Positions 25,665 through 34,062 of a stretch of DNA of 64,000 nt are shown here, piece after piece (the first letter of the stretch is position 1; every line of letters begins with the position of its first letter). Origin of the DNA: Synechococcus sp. JA-3-3Ab. GTDB taxonomy: Bacteria; Cyanobacteriota; Cyanobacteriia; Thermostichales; Thermostichaceae. The position numbers and the translations under genes were made by a program. The DNA is taken from the NCBI RefSeq assembly GCF_000013205.1, contig NC_007775.1, forward strand, positions 496,001 to 560,000. The letters run 5' to 3'. Under the pieces are notes generated by a model, which was not told where the DNA came from, ran no database searches, and saw only the letters and a program-made list of their open reading frames with translations.

Positions 25665-28028
25665 TCAATCCAGAGCCGCTCTCGGCAGCAGCTTCCGGGT
25701 CGGCTTGCGCTCCAGAGGCCAAGTTGGCCGCTCCAGACGGGTATCCACCAACACAGAGGCTGGGGCGAGATTAACCCGCTCCAGTAAGCGTTGCAGCAGT
25801 TGAGCATCGATGGCATCCACCCTAAGGACTCCGTCCCACGGACGCGATCGGGACAGGGTTGCCGTTCCCGCCACCAGGGGAGTGGGGGTTGTTTGCGGGG
25901 ATCCCGTCTCACCGCCCCCAGCTAAGGACTCCGTCCCGCTGACGCGATCGGTCAACAGCAACTCTGCCACTGCCTGGGCCACCTCATTGCCATACACCCC
26001 ATCGGGGCCAGAGGGGAGCAGATCCAGCCGTCCCTGCTGAGCGGCCAGGCGGCTTAAGCCCAGTTGCACCGCCACCACGGCCGGGCCCCGCTCCCCCCGC
26101 TTGAGGGTGCGCTGGCCGGCCAGGATGCTCTCCAGCTGCGCCTTGGCCACTTCCTGGTCGCCGCTGGGGAGCAACTGCACCAGCCCCTCCAGCTGGCTGC
26201 CGGGAGAGTTGGCGCTTGCCTGCTGCTGGGGATCCTCCCTCCACAAACGGGTTAGGTCGTAGAGCAAAATGGCATGGGGCACCGGGCGGCTGGGCTGGTT
26301 GGGGCCGGCATGGCCAGTGGCCAGAATTTCTCCTCGGTAAACCAACGAAGTGCTAAAGCCAGAGTCCAGCAGCACCGCCTCGCGGATCCCGATTTTGGGC
26401 AATAGGCTAGCCAGGATGGCGGCGTTGACGTGGGTTTTGGTAACTCCGATTACCACCTGATCCTGGTCGTCCACCCCAAAAAAGGCGCGGGGTCGGAACT
26501 CGGCGGCGCTAGAGAGGCGAAACGAGTCAATCTCCGCTGGCGAAAGGGCCCGGCCATCCTTGACCAGCCACAAGCCCGCCACAAACAGGTCCGTGACATC
26601 CGGCATGAGCTGGCGAAGGTTGTCGAGCTGAGTCATCGTGTCGGGATCAAAAGGCACAAAGCGCAGCCGATCCCTGCCCAGCAGCACCAGGGGGCGACCG
26701 CGCACCACCTTGTCGTCTTCGGGGCGACCGGGGATGAACGTCTTGTGGTTGGCGGCCATCACCGGTCCCACCATGACGTTGCTGGCGGAGTTGATCCAAG
26801 GAATGGAGAAGAAGCTGCCGTTGATGCCGGCATCGGCCTGGTAGCGCTGGGCCAAGGTTCTCACCTCGTAGCGCCGCTCCGCGTGCACCGTGGCTGCCCG
26901 TCCGCCGCGGATGGTGAGGATCCTCACCCCGTCAATGACCTCATCGGTCGGGGCCAGGGGCTGAGTCACATCCAGCCAGTAGTCGGGGCTGCGGCTGAGG
27001 GTGAAGGTGCGGGCGCCGATGATGGCCTCGGTGATGCGAAACTGGTTAAAGCGCCGTACCTCCAGCAAGTTGGGCGACTGTCCCGTAAAGCCGGGATCCA
27101 TCGTAAAGGCCATCCAGTAACCCGCCTCGGCCAGGTATTGCTTTACCCGCTCGTCCCGATTGCCTTCCGGATAGGCGAAGTAGTGGATGGGGTGGCCCAG
27201 CTCCTCTTCCAGCTTGGTCTTGCAGTCAAACACCTCTCGCCGCAGGCGGGCATCGTCTAGCACCCGTAGGTCAGGGGGATGGTTGACGGTGTGGGCAGCA
27301 AAGTCGATCAACCCGCTGGCATCCATCTCCCGCATCTGATCCCAGGTGAAGTGATCTTTGCTGGTGGGCACGCCGACAAAGCCGGTCTGCACAAAGTAGG
27401 TGGCGGGGTAGTTGTACTCCTTCAAAAGCGGGTAGGCGTTTTCGTAAAGCCCAAGGTAGGCGTCGTCAAAGGTGAGCAAAATGGCCTTTTCCGGCAAGGG
27501 ATCCCCATCTCGCAGGTGTTTGTAAAGCTGGTCGATGTGGATGGGAATCAGCCCCGCCTGCTTGATGGCTTCAAAGTGCTGTCGCAGCTCCGCCGCCGTG
27601 GTGTCAAACCAAACCTCTTTGCGGCCGGCCACCACATCGTGATACATGATGGCGGGCACGTAGGAGAGGCTGGCCAAGGGATCCAACGCAAAGGGATCCC
27701 GCTGCAGTTGCGGCTGTTGGGGGAGGGGCGGGCGCTGTCGGGCTGCCTTGGCCTCGGCCCGAGGCGCTGGCAACTCGGCTGGGGGTGGCAGCAGCCCCGA
27801 CAGGCGGCTCACCCAACCAGGATGGGCAGTGGCCCAGGCCACCAGGGCTCCCGTCCCAAATCCCAGCACTGTGGTCAACAAAGCCAAGAAGCGGAGCAGC
27901 TGGAAGCGCAACTGGGTTGGCGGTCGCTGCGCAGAGCTAGAAAGACTTCGGCCCAGGAAGGGGGATCCCCTTTTTGCCCTAGGAACTGGATGGCCGCCCC
28001 GGCGCGTCGGCGGCTGTCGAGACGTCAT
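25665..28028 (-). CDS. Polysaccharide deacetylase / phosphodiester glycosidase fusion, membrane-anchored
   Basis: A 787-residue multidomain protein. One N-terminal membrane span (about residues 44-68) is followed by a proline-rich linker, then a NodB deacetylase domain (about 120-330) with LTFDDAYLG, HTVNHPPDL and YFAYPEGNRD. A NAGPA-type (DUF2233) domain follows (about 360-600) with ADAGINGSFFSIPW, VTKTHVNAAILASLLPKIG and LLDSGFSTSLVYRG. The end carries a peptidoglycan-binding-like repeat (LKRGERGPAVVAVQLGLS) and low-complexity sequence. It probably trims envelope polysaccharide outside the cell. Two DNA copies of a short repeat lie inside the last part. Confidence 0.85.
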   Translation of the reverse strand: MTSRQPPTRRGGHPVPRAKRGSPFLGRSLSSSAQRPPTQLRFQLLRFLALLTTVLGFGTGALVAWATAHPGWVSRLSGLLPPPAELPAPRAEAKAARQRPPLPQQPQLQRDPFALDPLASLSYVPAIMYHDVVAGRKEVWFDTTAAELRQHFEAIKQAGLIPIHIDQLYKHLRDGDPLPEKAILLTFDDAYLGLYENAYPLLKEYNYPATYFVQTGFVGVPTSKDHFTWDQMREMDASGLIDFAAHTVNHPPDLRVLDDARLRREVFDCKTKLEEELGHPIHYFAYPEGNRDERVKQYLAEAGYWMAFTMDPGFTGQSPNLLEVRRFNQFRITEAIIGARTFTLSRSPDYWLDVTQPLAPTDEVIDGVRILTIRGGRAATVHAERRYEVRTLAQRYQADAGINGSFFSIPWINSASNVMVGPVMAANHKTFIPGRPEDDKVVRGRPLVLLGRDRLRFVPFDPDTMTQLDNLRQLMPDVTDLFVAGLWLVKDGRALSPAEIDSFRLSSAAEFRPRAFFGVDDQDQVVIGVTKTHVNAAILASLLPKIGIREAVLLDSGFSTSLVYRGEILATGHAGPNQPSRPVPHAILLYDLTRLWREDPQQQASANSPGSQLEGLVQLLPSGDQEVAKAQLESILAGQRTLKRGERGPAVVAVQLGLSRLAAQQGRLDLLPSGPDGVYGNEVAQAVAELLLTDRVSGTESLAGGGETGSPQTTPTPLVAGTATLSRSRPWDGVLRVDAIDAQLLQRLLERVNLAPASVLVDTRLERPTWPLERKPTRKLLPRAALD
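25822..25954. repeat. Pair of about 32-bp palindromic repeats inside a coding region
   Basis: CTAAGGACTCCGTCCC and then GACGCGATCG occur at 25822-25853 and again at 25922-25953, exactly 100 bp apart. Because 100 is not a multiple of three, the same DNA is read in two frames within the deacetylase-glycosidase gene (as RSRPWDGVLR and as LLTDRVSGTES). Each copy can form a small CGTC/GACG hairpin and contains GCGATCG. Confidence 0.75.
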
Positions 28029-28216
28029 GTCCTCCTCCTCACCGGCAAAACCAACGTCAGCCTACCACCCCCATCTCCTGGTTGGGGATAGGGAAGCCCT
28101 TGCCCGTGGTTCCCTCCAAAACGCCCAGGGATCCCTTTCCTCGCCCAGGTAGCACCCCAGCCCATAGAAGTGGCAGCAGAGCCAAAGCCCACCGCCCCAG
28201 ATGCCTTCCAGGCAAG

Positions 28217-28708
28217 TTAGTCGAGGTTGCTCAACAAATTGGACTCCGTAATGCTGACGATCTTGCCCCCCCTTTGGGTAATCCGCTTTACTTCTTGAGA
28301 AAGGCGGCTGAAGGGCACTTTGTACTCGACAACGCTTTTGCGCACGCCCCCTCCCACCAGACCGGCTACCTTGATGGTGAAGATCTTGTCGCTGTTGGGC
28401 AGGGACGAGGCTGCCGAAGGGGCAACCTGAGCAGGTTTGGTCGCTGGAGCCGCTTCCGCTTGCGGTGCAGCGGCACTCTCCCGCTCCAGAAGCAGCCGCC
28501 AACTGCGAGGATAGGCGGGAGCCAGACGATAAACCACCTTGTAAGAGCCGGTTACATGGTCATCTTCCGACTCCACCCTCACCACTGTTCCTGCTGGGAT
28601 ATCCAGTTTGGCGCCCTTGGACATGATTTTAATTCCAGGCCAATTGGTGGGCACATCCGTCAGCAGCTCAACTTCAAAGGACTGATCCCCCAACAACAAC
28701 TTGGCCAT
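28217..28708 (-). CDS. CpcD-domain protein with an unknown N-terminal domain
   Basis: A 163-residue protein. The C-terminal 55 residues (DKIFTIKVAGLVGG, VPFSRLSQEVKRITQRGGK) match the CpcD/ApcC fold that caps phycobilisome rods or cores and also occurs at the N-terminus of cyanobacterial FNR. The first 65 residues (MAKLLLGDQSFEVELL to YKVVYRLAPA) look beta-rich and are not a linker domain I know. An Ala/Pro-rich hinge joins the two. The ATG at 28708 has a GGAG site. It may attach an unknown module to phycobilisomes; this is inference. Confidence 0.72.
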   Translation of the reverse strand: MAKLLLGDQSFEVELLTDVPTNWPGIKIMSKGAKLDIPAGTVVRVESEDDHVTGSYKVVYRLAPAYPRSWRLLLERESAAAPQAEAAPATKPAQVAPSAASSLPNSDKIFTIKVAGLVGGGVRKSVVEYKVPFSRLSQEVKRITQRGGKIVSITESNLLSNLD

Positions 28709-28897
28709 GTGAATAACTCCGTTTTGCTCATCAGCAGGCGGCAGCCGAAGATCTGTGGCCGACCACGGCTTCACCGCTAGACATTTTACCGTTGCGGCTG
28801 CACCCCCTGAAGCTTCCCGCCGGCATCTGTCATCGAAAGTGGGTTTGTTGTAGATTTGTTAAGAAGTTGTAGTTGTCCCGAAGGTGGAGGGATCCCT

Positions 28898-29431
28898 ATG
28901 CTGAGTGTGGCTCTGCCCGATCTGTCGGCAACTTCGGAGAGGTTGACGGCTGCCTTGCAGCCGGTGGCCCAGTTTTTTGCCGGCTTCAACCTGCCCCAGC
29001 CAATCGTGCAATGGGGACATCCTTTGATGATGGGCATTGTGGTAGTGGTCATGGGCAGCTTTGTCGGCCTGACCGGCTGGCGGGGGCGGGTCTTGCGCCT
29101 AGCAGCCGAGGGATCCCTGCCGGAATCGGCCCAAAAGCCGCTTTGGGATCACCGCAAGCTGGCCCCTTGGATGGCCACCTTCATTGCCCTAGGCTACACC
29201 GGCGGCCTTCTCTCCTTGGTCATGCAGGGCCAGCCCCTGCTGAGCAGCCCCCATTTTTGGACGGGATCCCTGGTGTTGCTGCTGTTGGCAGCCAACGGTG
29301 CCCTGTCCCTAAGTGGCTTTGGGGGCAACCGCGAGGCCCTGCGCACCACCCATGCCTACTTAGGCAGCCTCATCCTCTGCGTGCTCTTCGCCCATGCTTT
29401 GCTGGGACTGAAGCTGGGCCTATCTCTGTAG
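28898..29431 (+). CDS. DUF4079 membrane protein
   Basis: A 177-residue protein with four hydrophobic helices. Histidines are placed as in heme-binding four-helix proteins: QWGHPLMMG, WDHRKLAPW, RTTHAYLGS and FAHALLGL. This is the DUF4079 pattern found in cyanobacteria and chloroplasts; cytochrome b561-like heme binding is plausible but not shown. The ATG at 28898 follows GGAGG by seven bases, so the longer frame from 28856 is not used. Confidence 0.82.
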   Translation: MLSVALPDLSATSERLTAALQPVAQFFAGFNLPQPIVQWGHPLMMGIVVVVMGSFVGLTGWRGRVLRLAAEGSLPESAQKPLWDHRKLAPWMATFIALGYTGGLLSLVMQGQPLLSSPHFWTGSLVLLLLAANGALSLSGFGGNREALRTTHAYLGSLILCVLFAHALLGLKLGLSL

Positions 29432-29483
29432 GCGATCCCGGCTTTCTTCCTTCCAGTGCCTGGGGTGGGGGCGTTGCTCAGCG

Positions 29484-29601
29484 AAGTAAGCAGAACCTTA
29501 GGGCTTTGCCCTAGAGAACTGTGTAGGGGCGTCTTGACAACGACTTGATGAGTCCGCTTGTGGACTGCGTAGGAATCCCCCGACTTTAGTCGGGGGAGTG
29601 T
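29484..29601 (+). mobile_element. Solo IS200/IS605 right end, omega-RNA-like (copy B)
   Basis: A right end without left end or transposase. It begins CGAAGTAAGCAGAAC, as in copy C. It then has hairpin arms TAGGGC/GCCCTA, AGTCC/GGACT and CCCCCGAC/GTCGGGGG, and ends GGGGGAGTGT. Coding traces of the tnpB C-terminus (VSRTLGLCPREL) remain in it. The bases that follow (TTCGGGACAAAG) would be the guide if it were transcribed. Confidence 0.75.
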
Positions 29602-29743
29602 TTCGGGACAAAGAGACGGCCCCAGAAGTTGTAGCCAAGGGATTTTTCTGGAACTTCAAGGGAGATGAGGCTCTGTTCCCGCTGGTTTCCGAAGCCTAAC
29701 GAATTCGTCTAGCCCACTTTTCAATCCCCTACTTCCAGTTCAT

Positions 29744-30255
29744 ACCTCCCTGGCGGAACCTCTGCCCTACCAGATTAGCGCCGTCTATGAAAAAATGCTG
29801 ACGCGGCAGCCGCTGCGCTTTTTGCTGGCTGAAGATCCCGGCGCCGGCAAGAGAGTTATGGCGGGGCTCTTGATTCGCGGCAATCTGCACCGTTGTCTCA
29901 TTGTCTGTCCTGGCAGCCTAGTGCTGCAGCGGATTGAAGCTGCGCGAACGGGAAATTTGTTTCAAGAGATCCCTTTGCTGATTGCCCGGCTGGATAAACT
30001 GAGCCGAGATGAGGCGCTGCAAGAAAAGCTGAAGGCAACAGATTGGGATTTGATTGCTGTCAATGAGGCTCACAAGCTCTCGGCCTCTTTTTTCGGCGGA
30101 GAAGTCAAGGAAACCAAGCGCTATAAGCTAGGTAAGTTGCTCTCCCAGCTAACGCGCCATTTCTTGCTAATGACAGCTACCTCCCACAATGGTAGGGAAG
30201 AGGATTTTCAGCTCTTCCTAGCCCTTCCGGGCGGGGATCGCTTTGAGGGAAGATT
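29744..30255 (+). pseudogene. SNF2/DEAD-type helicase fragment from a defence-type gene
   Basis: The frame reads [46 protein letters not shown], then [21 protein letters not shown] and [20 protein letters not shown]. This is the N-terminal helicase domain of large proteins found in restriction and DISARM-like loci (DrmD-type). Walker A has lost its Thr (GAGKR), the DEAH box reads NEAH, a segment is missing after CPGSLV, and everything after DRFEGRF is gone. It is a dead fragment, cut by an IS630 remnant. Confidence 0.8.
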
Positions 30256-30562
30256 CTCAAGAAAGTGATGGCAATTATTGCGGAACAACCAGACTTCTAC
30301 CTGTGGCAGTATCAAGAACTCTTGCGGGAGGGCTTAGCGATTGATGTGAGTACCGTCACGATACACAATCTCTTGAAAAAGCAAGGAATGACTCTAAAAA
30401 AAGACTTACCGCAGTGCGAGAGACCAAGAAGAAGAGGTGCAAAGAGAACGACTAGCTTATAGTCAAGAAGTCAGGGATATTCCAGCGGAGGATTTGATTG
30501 CCCTCGACCAGACAGGGGTGTGGGAGGGAATGAAACGGGGAGTAGCTCGGAAAAGAGGGCCT
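30256..30562 (+). mobile_element. IS630-family transposase fragment
   Basis: Two frames together read as the middle of an IS630/Tc1 transposase: MAIIAEQPDFYLWQYQELLR, VSTVTIHNLLKKQGMTLKK, then after a frameshift RERLAYSQEVRDIPAEDLIA and LDQTGVWEGMKR. The second part includes the first catalytic Asp region (ALDQTG). Both ends of the gene and any terminal repeats are missing. It lies directly between the helicase fragment and the lipoprotein pseudogene. Confidence 0.8.
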
Positions 30563-31144
30563 ATGAGCAGGAGACAGGCACTGGCTAGAGCAGTTCTGGG
30601 CGGCTTAGCTTGTGTCGGCTTAGGTTTTGGGTGTGGTCGCGGCCCTTGGCTGCGCCAGTTGGGCACCCCTTCCTCTGACGAAGCCCGCGCCATCGCGATT
30701 GATGCCCAGGGAAATGTTTGGGTGGCAGGGGTAACCGAGGGAAACTTTTTTGGCCAAAGCTCGGCGGGGAGCAGCGATGTTTTCTTGCGCAAGTACACAA
30801 GAGGATAGCTTGGTAGCCCCGTACTTGAGTGCGGGGCGGAAAAGCCCTTGAGCAACTTTAGTTGCTTCTTTGTTATAGTTAGTACAGAGCTTCTCCAGGA
30901 AAACAACCTACTGCGGTGCAAAACCCGCGCGGCAATAACTAACCTGGAGGAACTTAAGTCCGAAGTAAGCAGAACTTTGAGGTTATGCCTCAAAGGACTG
31001 TCTAGGGGCGTCTTGACAGCGCCTTTGCGAGTCCATTTTGGGCTGCGTAAGAATCCCCTGGGTGGGAGTGTCAACCAGGGAACTTTCCCCGGCCAGACCA
31101 GCGCCGGCGGGCAGGCTGCTTTTGTGCTTAAGTACGGTCGCTAA
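30563..31144 (+). pseudogene. Beta-propeller (SBBP) lipoprotein split by an IS derivative
   Basis: The first part begins at the ATG at 30563 with MSRRQALARAV and a lipobox-like GLGFGC. It then has a propeller repeat, GNVWVAGVTEGNFFGQ through SSDVFLRKY. After the 280-bp element, QGTFPGQTSAGGQAAFVLKY continues to a stop at 31144. The second part resembles the end of another SBBP repeat, but residues between the halves are missing and the frames do not join. The gene was therefore both interrupted and deleted. It would have been an exported, lipid-anchored protein. Confidence 0.75.
30795..31074 (+). mobile_element. 280-bp non-autonomous IS200/IS605 derivative (copy C)
   Basis: A miniature element that keeps both ends of copy A. 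The left end is ACACAAGAGGATAGCTTGGT with the hairpin GCCCCGTACTTGAGTGCGGGGC and then GCAACTTTAGTTGC. The right end runs from CGAAGTAAGCAGAAC to GGTGGGAGTGTCAA. The interior has no transposase frame apart from the tnpB C-terminal trace. It interrupts the lipoprotein gene. The final hairpin of the right end is partly lost (CCCCTGGGTGGG). Confidence 0.8.
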
Positions 31145-31197
31145 GCTGAGGTGTACGCTGAGGAGAAGTTACTGGCGGAGCGCTTGGCGCTGGCTCT

Positions 31198-33402
31198 ATG
31201 CATCGGATAGCCGCTTTGCCAGGGGGATGGGATCCTTCGCAAGGCGGGGTCGTTTTCCTGGAGCAGGATCCGGCCCCCATCGTTGTCCTGTCGGCAGCCG
31301 ACACGGATCTGACGGCCTTGAGCGCGGCGATGCGGCTGCTGCCGGCTGATTTTCCAGCGGTGCGGGCGGCCAATTTGCTGCAGTTGCAACAGCCCCTGAG
31401 CATCGACGACTACGCCGAGAAAGTGTTGCGGCGGGCCCAGGTGGTGCTCCTTCGCCTTTTGGGGGGAAGGGCCTACTGGAGCTATGGCCTGGAGGTGGCC
31501 AAAGAGGTAGCGGCAGCAGCGGGATCCACCCTGATTGTGATCCCTGGGGATGACCGCCCCGACTGGGATTTGGTCAGCCACTCCACCGTGCCCCTAGCGG
31601 TGGCAGACCGGGTGTGGCAGTACTGGCTGGAAGGGGGGGCGGCCAATGTGGCGGCCTGCTTGAAACTCTTGGCCAGGGAGTTCCTGGGGCAGGAGTACGC
31701 CGTGCCGGAGCCGCAGGTGCTGCCCCGCCTGGGGATCTACTATCCCCCCCTGCCCAGGGATCCCCACGCCCCCAAGGTAGGGATCCTGCTCTACCGGGCC
31801 CATGTTTTGGCGGGGAATACGCAGCCCATAGATGCCCTGGCCGAAGCCCTGCAGGAGCGGGGGTTGCAGCCGCTGTGTCTTTATACCTACAGCCTGCAGG
31901 AGCCGGACTTGCCCCAGGCCATGCGGGAGCACTTCGGCGGCCAAATTGAACTTTTGTTGAACACCACCAGTTTTTCCCTCGCTCGGCTGGAGAGCGAGCA
32001 GCCCGATGTTCGCCTTTGGCAGGAGCTGGATGTGCCGGTTGTGCAGGTGGTCTTGAGCAGCGGGTCGCGGGAGCGCTGGGAGAACGCCACGCGAGGCTTG
32101 GGGGCGCGGGATCTGGCCATGAACGTGGTGCTGCCAGAGGTGGACGGGCGCATCCTCAGCCGGGCCATCTCGTTCAAGACGGTTCAACAGTGGGATCCCC
32201 GCCTGCAGACGGAGATCATGGCCTATGAGGCCGTGCCGGATCGGGTGGCGTTTGTGGCCGAGCTGGCGGCCAACTGGGTAAAGCTGCGGCGCACCCCTGC
32301 CGAGCAGCGCCGTCTGGCCTTGATTTTGGCCAACTACCCCAGCCGGGATGGGCGGCTGGCCAATGGGGTAGGGTTGGATACACCGGCAAGCTGCGTCGAG
32401 ATCCTCAAAGCCCTGGCGCAAGCCGGCTACCGCGCCTGTCCACTGCCCCAGAGCGGAGATGAGCTCATCCGCTGGCTAACCCAGGGCCAAACCTATGATC
32501 CGCTGGGATCCCTACGCCCGGCGCGGCAGGTGCTGCCGGCTGCCCTCTATCGGGAGTGGTTTGCCCAGTTGCCTGCCGCTGTCCAAGGCGATCTGCTGCG
32601 GCAGTGGGGGGATCCGCCTGCCCACGACATCCCCATTGTCGGCCTGCAGCTAGGGCACGTTTTTGTCGGGATCCAGCCGCCGCGGGGCTACGACCGGGAT
32701 CCCTCTTTGAACTACCACGCTCCGGATCTGGTGCCACCCCACGAGTACCTGGCCTTTTACCTGTGGCTGCGCCAGGTGTTCGGCGTCCACGCGGTGGTGC
32801 ATGTGGGCAAGCACGGCAACCTGGAGTGGCTGCCCGGCAAGGGATCCGCCCTTTCCGCCACCTGCTACCCAGAAATTGCCCTAGGGCCTCTGCCCCACTT
32901 CTATCCTTTCATCGTCAACGACCCCGGCGAAGGATCCCAGGCCAAGCGGCGGGCCCAAGCGGTGATCCTCGACCACCTCACCCCGCCCCTGACCCGCGCC
33001 GAGCTCTACGGCCCCTTGGCAGAGTTGGAGCGGCTGATGGACGAGTACTACGAGGCCCAGCAGATGGATCCGGGCCGCTGCCCCCTGATTCGCGCCCAGA
33101 TCCAAGAGCTGGTTCGCCGAGAGCAGCTGGACTGGCAGTTCAACCTGGAGAAAGAGGAAGACTGGGGCCGCCTCGATGGCTACCTCTGCGAGCTCAAAGA
33201 ATCCCAGATCCGGGATGGGCTGCACATTTTTGGCCGCACCCCCACTGGCGAGCAACTGGTGGATCTCCTGTTGGCCCTGGCCCGCTACCCGGGCGCTGGC
33301 CAGTTGGGCCTCACCCAGGCCATTGCCCGCGACTGGGGCTGGGACTGGGATCCCCTAGCCGTTGACCTGACAGAGCCCTGGCCGGACAAACCGCCGGCTT
33401 AG
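31198..33402 (+). CDS. cobN: CobN/magnesium-chelatase-H-like protein, half length
   Basis: A 734-residue protein matching the N-terminal part of cobaltochelatase CobN, which inserts Co(II) into the corrin ring. Recognisable blocks are YWSYGLEVAKEVA, AHVLAGNTQPIDALAEAL, GARDLAMNVVLPEVDGRILS and HVGKHGNLEWLPGKGSALS. Full CobN has about 1200-1300 residues; here the frame ends soon after DWDWDPLAVDLTEPWPD, where the family continues. No C-terminal half lies downstream before rbp. Either the subunit is split and the rest is elsewhere, or the gene is truncated. It abuts the mobile-element graveyard. Confidence 0.82.
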   Translation: MHRIAALPGGWDPSQGGVVFLEQDPAPIVVLSAADTDLTALSAAMRLLPADFPAVRAANLLQLQQPLSIDDYAEKVLRRAQVVLLRLLGGRAYWSYGLEVAKEVAAAAGSTLIVIPGDDRPDWDLVSHSTVPLAVADRVWQYWLEGGAANVAACLKLLAREFLGQEYAVPEPQVLPRLGIYYPPLPRDPHAPKVGILLYRAHVLAGNTQPIDALAEALQERGLQPLCLYTYSLQEPDLPQAMREHFGGQIELLLNTTSFSLARLESEQPDVRLWQELDVPVVQVVLSSGSRERWENATRGLGARDLAMNVVLPEVDGRILSRAISFKTVQQWDPRLQTEIMAYEAVPDRVAFVAELAANWVKLRRTPAEQRRLALILANYPSRDGRLANGVGLDTPASCVEILKALAQAGYRACPLPQSGDELIRWLTQGQTYDPLGSLRPARQVLPAALYREWFAQLPAAVQGDLLRQWGDPPAHDIPIVGLQLGHVFVGIQPPRGYDRDPSLNYHAPDLVPPHEYLAFYLWLRQVFGVHAVVHVGKHGNLEWLPGKGSALSATCYPEIALGPLPHFYPFIVNDPGEGSQAKRRAQAVILDHLTPPLTRAELYGPLAELERLMDEYYEAQQMDPGRCPLIRAQIQELVRREQLDWQFNLEKEEDWGRLDGYLCELKESQIRDGLHIFGRTPTGEQLVDLLLALARYPGAGQLGLTQAIARDWGWDWDPLAVDLTEPWPDKPPA

Positions 33403-33430
33403 TTGCAAGAAAAGGCTCGTTGTCTCGATC

Positions 33431-33476
33431 CCCAACCCCCCTCTCCCTCTGGGAGAGGGGCCGGGGGTGAGGGGTT
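33431..33476. repeat. REP-like dispersed repeat, copy 2
   Basis: CCCCTCTCCCTCTGGGAGAG followed by GGGCCGGGGGTGAGGGG, the same design as copies 1, 3 and 4. It lies between the truncated cobN and the convergent rbp gene. Confidence 0.7.
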
Positions 33477-33493
33477 GACGTTTTAATAGCGAG

Positions 33494-33808
33494 TTAATAG
33501 CGAGATTGGAAGTTGCGCCGCCGCTCGCCGCCGTTACCAGAGCGGAAACCGGAGGTGGGGCGTTCTTCCCGCGGGCGAGCCTTGTTGACCTTGAGGTCGC
33601 GGCCCATCCATTCCGCGCCATCCAGAGCGGCAATGGCAGCCTGCTCTTCGGCCTCAGAGCTCATTTCCACAAACCCAAAGCCGCGGATGCGGCCCGTCTC
33701 GCGGTCGGTGGGGATCTGCACCCGCTTCACAGAACCGTACTCGGCAAACACAGCGGTCAATTCCGCTTCCGTCACCTTAAAGGAAAGGTTACCTACATAA
33801 ATCGACAT
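33494..33808 (-). CDS. rbp: RRM-type RNA-binding protein
   Basis: A 104-residue cyanobacterial Rbp. A single RRM domain has RNP2 (IYVGNL) at residues 3-8 and RNP1 (RGFGFVEM) at about 42-49. The tail is short and rich in Arg and Gly. The family is often cold- or stress-regulated and helps thylakoid-protein mRNAs reach the membrane. The about 250-bp upstream region up to the valS stop is its presumed promoter and 5' leader. Confidence 0.93.
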   Translation of the reverse strand: MSIYVGNLSFKVTEAELTAVFAEYGSVKRVQIPTDRETGRIRGFGFVEMSSEAEEQAAIAALDGAEWMGRDLKVNKARPREERPTSGFRSGNGGERRRNFQSRY

Positions 33809-34062
33809 CGACGATCTCCGAAAGAGAGAGGAACAAGCGAGATATTCGGAGAGCCGTCTGCCAATACAAAACGTGAAAACCCGTCCAGACCGGAAGAACC
33901 GAACGCTACAACCGACATTTATCTCGAGCTAAGCCTTATCGTAACACAGAGATGGGGAATGGCCACTGCAATTTCGCAAAAATAGCCGGTGCCATTAAGC
34001 TCGAGGCTACGAAAGTCGGCTGCCCAGGGCAAGAGCCGCCAAGGAGAGCGCTCCCCACTGCT

